From Parachlamydiales bacterium (lineage in GTDB: Bacteria > Chlamydiota > Chlamydiia > Chlamydiales > Rhabdochlamydiaceae), in the NCBI GenBank assembly GCA_023265455.1, contig JAHFTQ010000014.1:1-54456 (forward strand): a stretch of DNA of 54,456 nucleotides, read 5' to 3'. Every line of letters begins with the position of its first letter. Position 1 is the stretch's first letter. Positions 53,015-54,456 of the stretch are shown one piece after another. The notes under the pieces were generated by a model. It searched no databases. It had not been told where the DNA came from and saw only the letters and a list, made by a program, of their open reading frames with translations. Position numbers and translations under genes: made by a program.

Positions 53015-54364
53015 TTATTGTGCAACAGTTGCGTGGGAGATAACAAAGTCTTCTGCTTTTTCAAGGAGGAGACGGGAAAAAGCTTCAGCCTGATGCACTT
53101 CTTTATTGTCCTGGGGGTGGAAATCACGCCGGTCGCCTAGTAAAAACTCCAGGGGAGAGTCAGGAGTTTTACGGATATCATCAGGAGAAATAGAAATTTT
53201 TGCATCACCGATGATTTTACGACAGACATAAAACATGCGGACAGCTTTTTCCGATTGTTCGGCAATGGATGTCACAGCACGCTTTTTAGCCTCATTTGTG
53301 AGGCTATTCCAATGTTGTTGATATTCGGGGTCTTTGAGAAGTTGTTGCATGCGGAAGCGGACCTCACGGTCGACAACACTTAAGGGGACATCAAAGGGGT
53401 ATTTTGTCAAAAGAACGTCGCTGACTTCTTCTCGAAGTTTTTCTTGAACATGAGCATCGGCTTTTTGATGGAGGAGCTGTTCAACATTCTTAGTCATCTG
53501 TTCAACAGAGTGAGCGCCCAGATGCACAGCAAATGTGGAGTTTAGCTCAGGCAAAGTCGCTTCTTCAACATCTCTAATCACGATGCGGACTTTCTTGGAT
53601 TTCAGTTCTTCCTTATCTTGGTCAGAAGCGCTTTGGTCGGGAATGCTCACGCCTTCGAGAACTTCTCCGTGAGAGTGGCCTACGATGAGATCTTTCATCC
53701 ATTTTGCCATAGAACGATCGGTAACTTCAAAGCGAACTCCGGCAAAGAGTTTATAGGGTGGGTCTTCTTCAATCACATCGACATCGAGAATGACAAAGTC
53801 ATTCTCTTGGATAGGGCGGTCTAATTTTTTCCATTCGGCAAAAAAGAACTGCAGCTGACGAACAGTCTCGTTGACTTTGTCTTCATTGACAGCGGGTCTT
53901 TCGATTTTCTTCAGTGTGATCTCTTGAGGGTTAATTGTCGGAACTGTCGGTTCAGTCTCAAAAAATAAAATCACGTGAGCTCCCTCATTGAGAGAGTAGG
54001 TTTTCATATTGTAATGGATTTTAGGTTCGTTATTCAGAAGGGGTATTTTAGTCAGCTGGAGGCTGTGGAGGAAGAGGGCATTGGCAATGCATTTTTGCCA
54101 CTCGGAGTCAATTTGGCGTGGGTAATTTTTTTCGATCAACGCTGCAGGGGCTTTGCCTTTACGAAACCCCGGCAGTGTGGCTTCTTTCCCCACAGCTTTG
54201 ACAGCTTTGGCATGGGCCTCTTTGACAATAGAAGGAGTGGCTTGGATTTCCAATTCGACTTTGCAAGAGGGCTTAAAATGGGCTTTGACTTTTAAAATCT
54301 CATCAGAGAATTCAGAAGGGGTTGCCTGAGGTATTAATGAAGCAGTCTCGGCCTGTTGGTCCAT
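53015..54364 (-). CDS. tig: Trigger factor
   Basis: Ribosome-bound chaperone with peptidyl-prolyl isomerase domain, meeting nascent chains at the exit tunnel. The 449 residues contain the ribosome-docking signature LPGFRKGKAPAALIEKNYP (about 83-101), a divergent FKBP domain (DFVILDVDVIEEDPPYKLFA), and the helical C-terminal arms (DVPLSVVDREVRFRMQQLLK). First gene of tig-clpP-clpX. A ribosome site AAGGAT precedes the ATG at 54364. The remaining 92 bp to the window end hold no recognised gene. Confidence 0.93.
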   Translation of the reverse strand: MDQQAETASLIPQATPSEFSDEILKVKAHFKPSCKVELEIQATPSIVKEAHAKAVKAVGKEATLPGFRKGKAPAALIEKNYPRQIDSEWQKCIANALFLHSLQLTKIPLLNNEPKIHYNMKTYSLNEGAHVILFFETEPTVPTINPQEITLKKIERPAVNEDKVNETVRQLQFFFAEWKKLDRPIQENDFVILDVDVIEEDPPYKLFAGVRFEVTDRSMAKWMKDLIVGHSHGEVLEGVSIPDQSASDQDKEELKSKKVRIVIRDVEEATLPELNSTFAVHLGAHSVEQMTKNVEQLLHQKADAHVQEKLREEVSDVLLTKYPFDVPLSVVDREVRFRMQQLLKDPEYQQHWNSLTNEAKKRAVTSIAEQSEKAVRMFYVCRKIIGDAKISISPDDIRKTPDSPLEFLLGDRRDFHPQDNKEVHQAEAFSRLLLEKAEDFVISHATVAQ

Positions 54365-54456
54365 GGGTGTATCCTTTATATATTCTAACTTGAGTTTCCC
54401 AAATTTTTGGCTTGACAGAACTGTTCTCTATGGCGACCGCTGTGTTGCGGGCACTC

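Noticed and set aside
54375..54402. TTGGGA-16-TATAAA on the minus strand as tig promoter
   Set aside because: Transcription would begin within a few bases of the start codon, overlapping the ribosome site; not convincing.
54412..54456. TTGACA -35-like box on the plus strand at the window end, possible start of an RNA or tRNA gene
   Set aside because: No -10 box at the right distance and no tRNA-like structure in the visible 40 bp; the window ends before it can be judged.
1..54456. CRISPR arrays, prophage, complete insertion sequences, rRNA or tRNA genes
   Set aside because: No regularly spaced repeats, transposase, phage genes or tRNA-like cloverleafs were recognised by eye; a covariance-model scan could still find a tRNA.

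Overview
The window comes from a chlamydia-like bacterium (phylum Chlamydiota), most likely an environmental lineage (Parachlamydia/Waddlia/Simkania type) rather than Chlamydiaceae. The main evidence is gene order. A complete type III secretion (T3SS) block runs in the order known from Chlamydia (CT663-cdsD-cdsE-cdsF-cdsG-CT668-cdsN-cdsO-cdsP-cdsQ-pkn5-cdsC). Other chlamydial clusters are also present: dnaJ-rpsU-tsaB / lon, rnz, xerC / ABC-F; glyA-clpP-dapF; and clpX-clpP-tig. Non-Chlamydiaceae traits are a Lpg1974/Legionella-type outer-membrane porin, inverse autotransporters, a separate alanine racemase, a single-chain alpha2-type glycyl-tRNA synthetase, and several toxin-antitoxin genes. 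Species is not resolvable by eye.

Layout. 1-12.8 kb: three copies of an inverse-autotransporter gene (one cut by the window edge). Two complete copies in opposite orientation flank a core block: minus strand tsaB-rpsU-dnaJ-glyQS, plus strand lon, an RfaE2-like nucleotidyltransferase, rhomboid protease and RNase Z. The copies share promoter and N-terminal barrel almost exactly but have different beta-helix passengers. 12.8-17 kb: ABC-F ATPase with two small unknown genes, XerC recombinase, MOMP-like porin. 17-24.8 kb: RNase P RNA, CdsZ zinc-ribbon protein, GlyA, ClpP, DapF, SWIM-SNF2 helicase. 24.8-36.5 kb is more accessory: MntA/HepT toxin-antitoxin pair, a RhuM remnant, a 1629-residue protein of unknown function, a DUF4143 ATPase behind an unusual palindromic leader, then der and alr, then an AbiE toxin-antitoxin pair with a perfect operator-like inverted repeat. 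36.5-50.9 kb: T3SS operon on the minus strand, ending in a lipoprotein and a YidD-like gene. 50.9-51.1 kb: a 172-bp near-perfect palindrome. 51.1-54.4 kb: clpX, clpP, tig.

How it works together. The T3SS block encodes needle (SctF) with two chaperones, the FHA-bearing inner ring (SctD), ATPase/stalk/sorting platform (SctN, SctO, SctQ), a SctP-like protein, the outer-membrane secretin (SctC) and a secretion-linked kinase. CdsZ at 17 kb probably connects to the same machine. The window also holds parts of peptidoglycan precursor synthesis (dapF, alr, possibly glyA), protein quality control (lon, two clpP, clpX, tig, dnaJ) and outer-membrane surface display. Most unusual are the inverted autotransporter copies, the secretin with eight tandem periplasmic modules, the kinase fused to a degenerate SpoIIE/PP2C-like domain, the long palindrome in front of the T3SS operon, and the giant unknown protein. 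Names rest on motif reading and remembered gene order; no database search was run.
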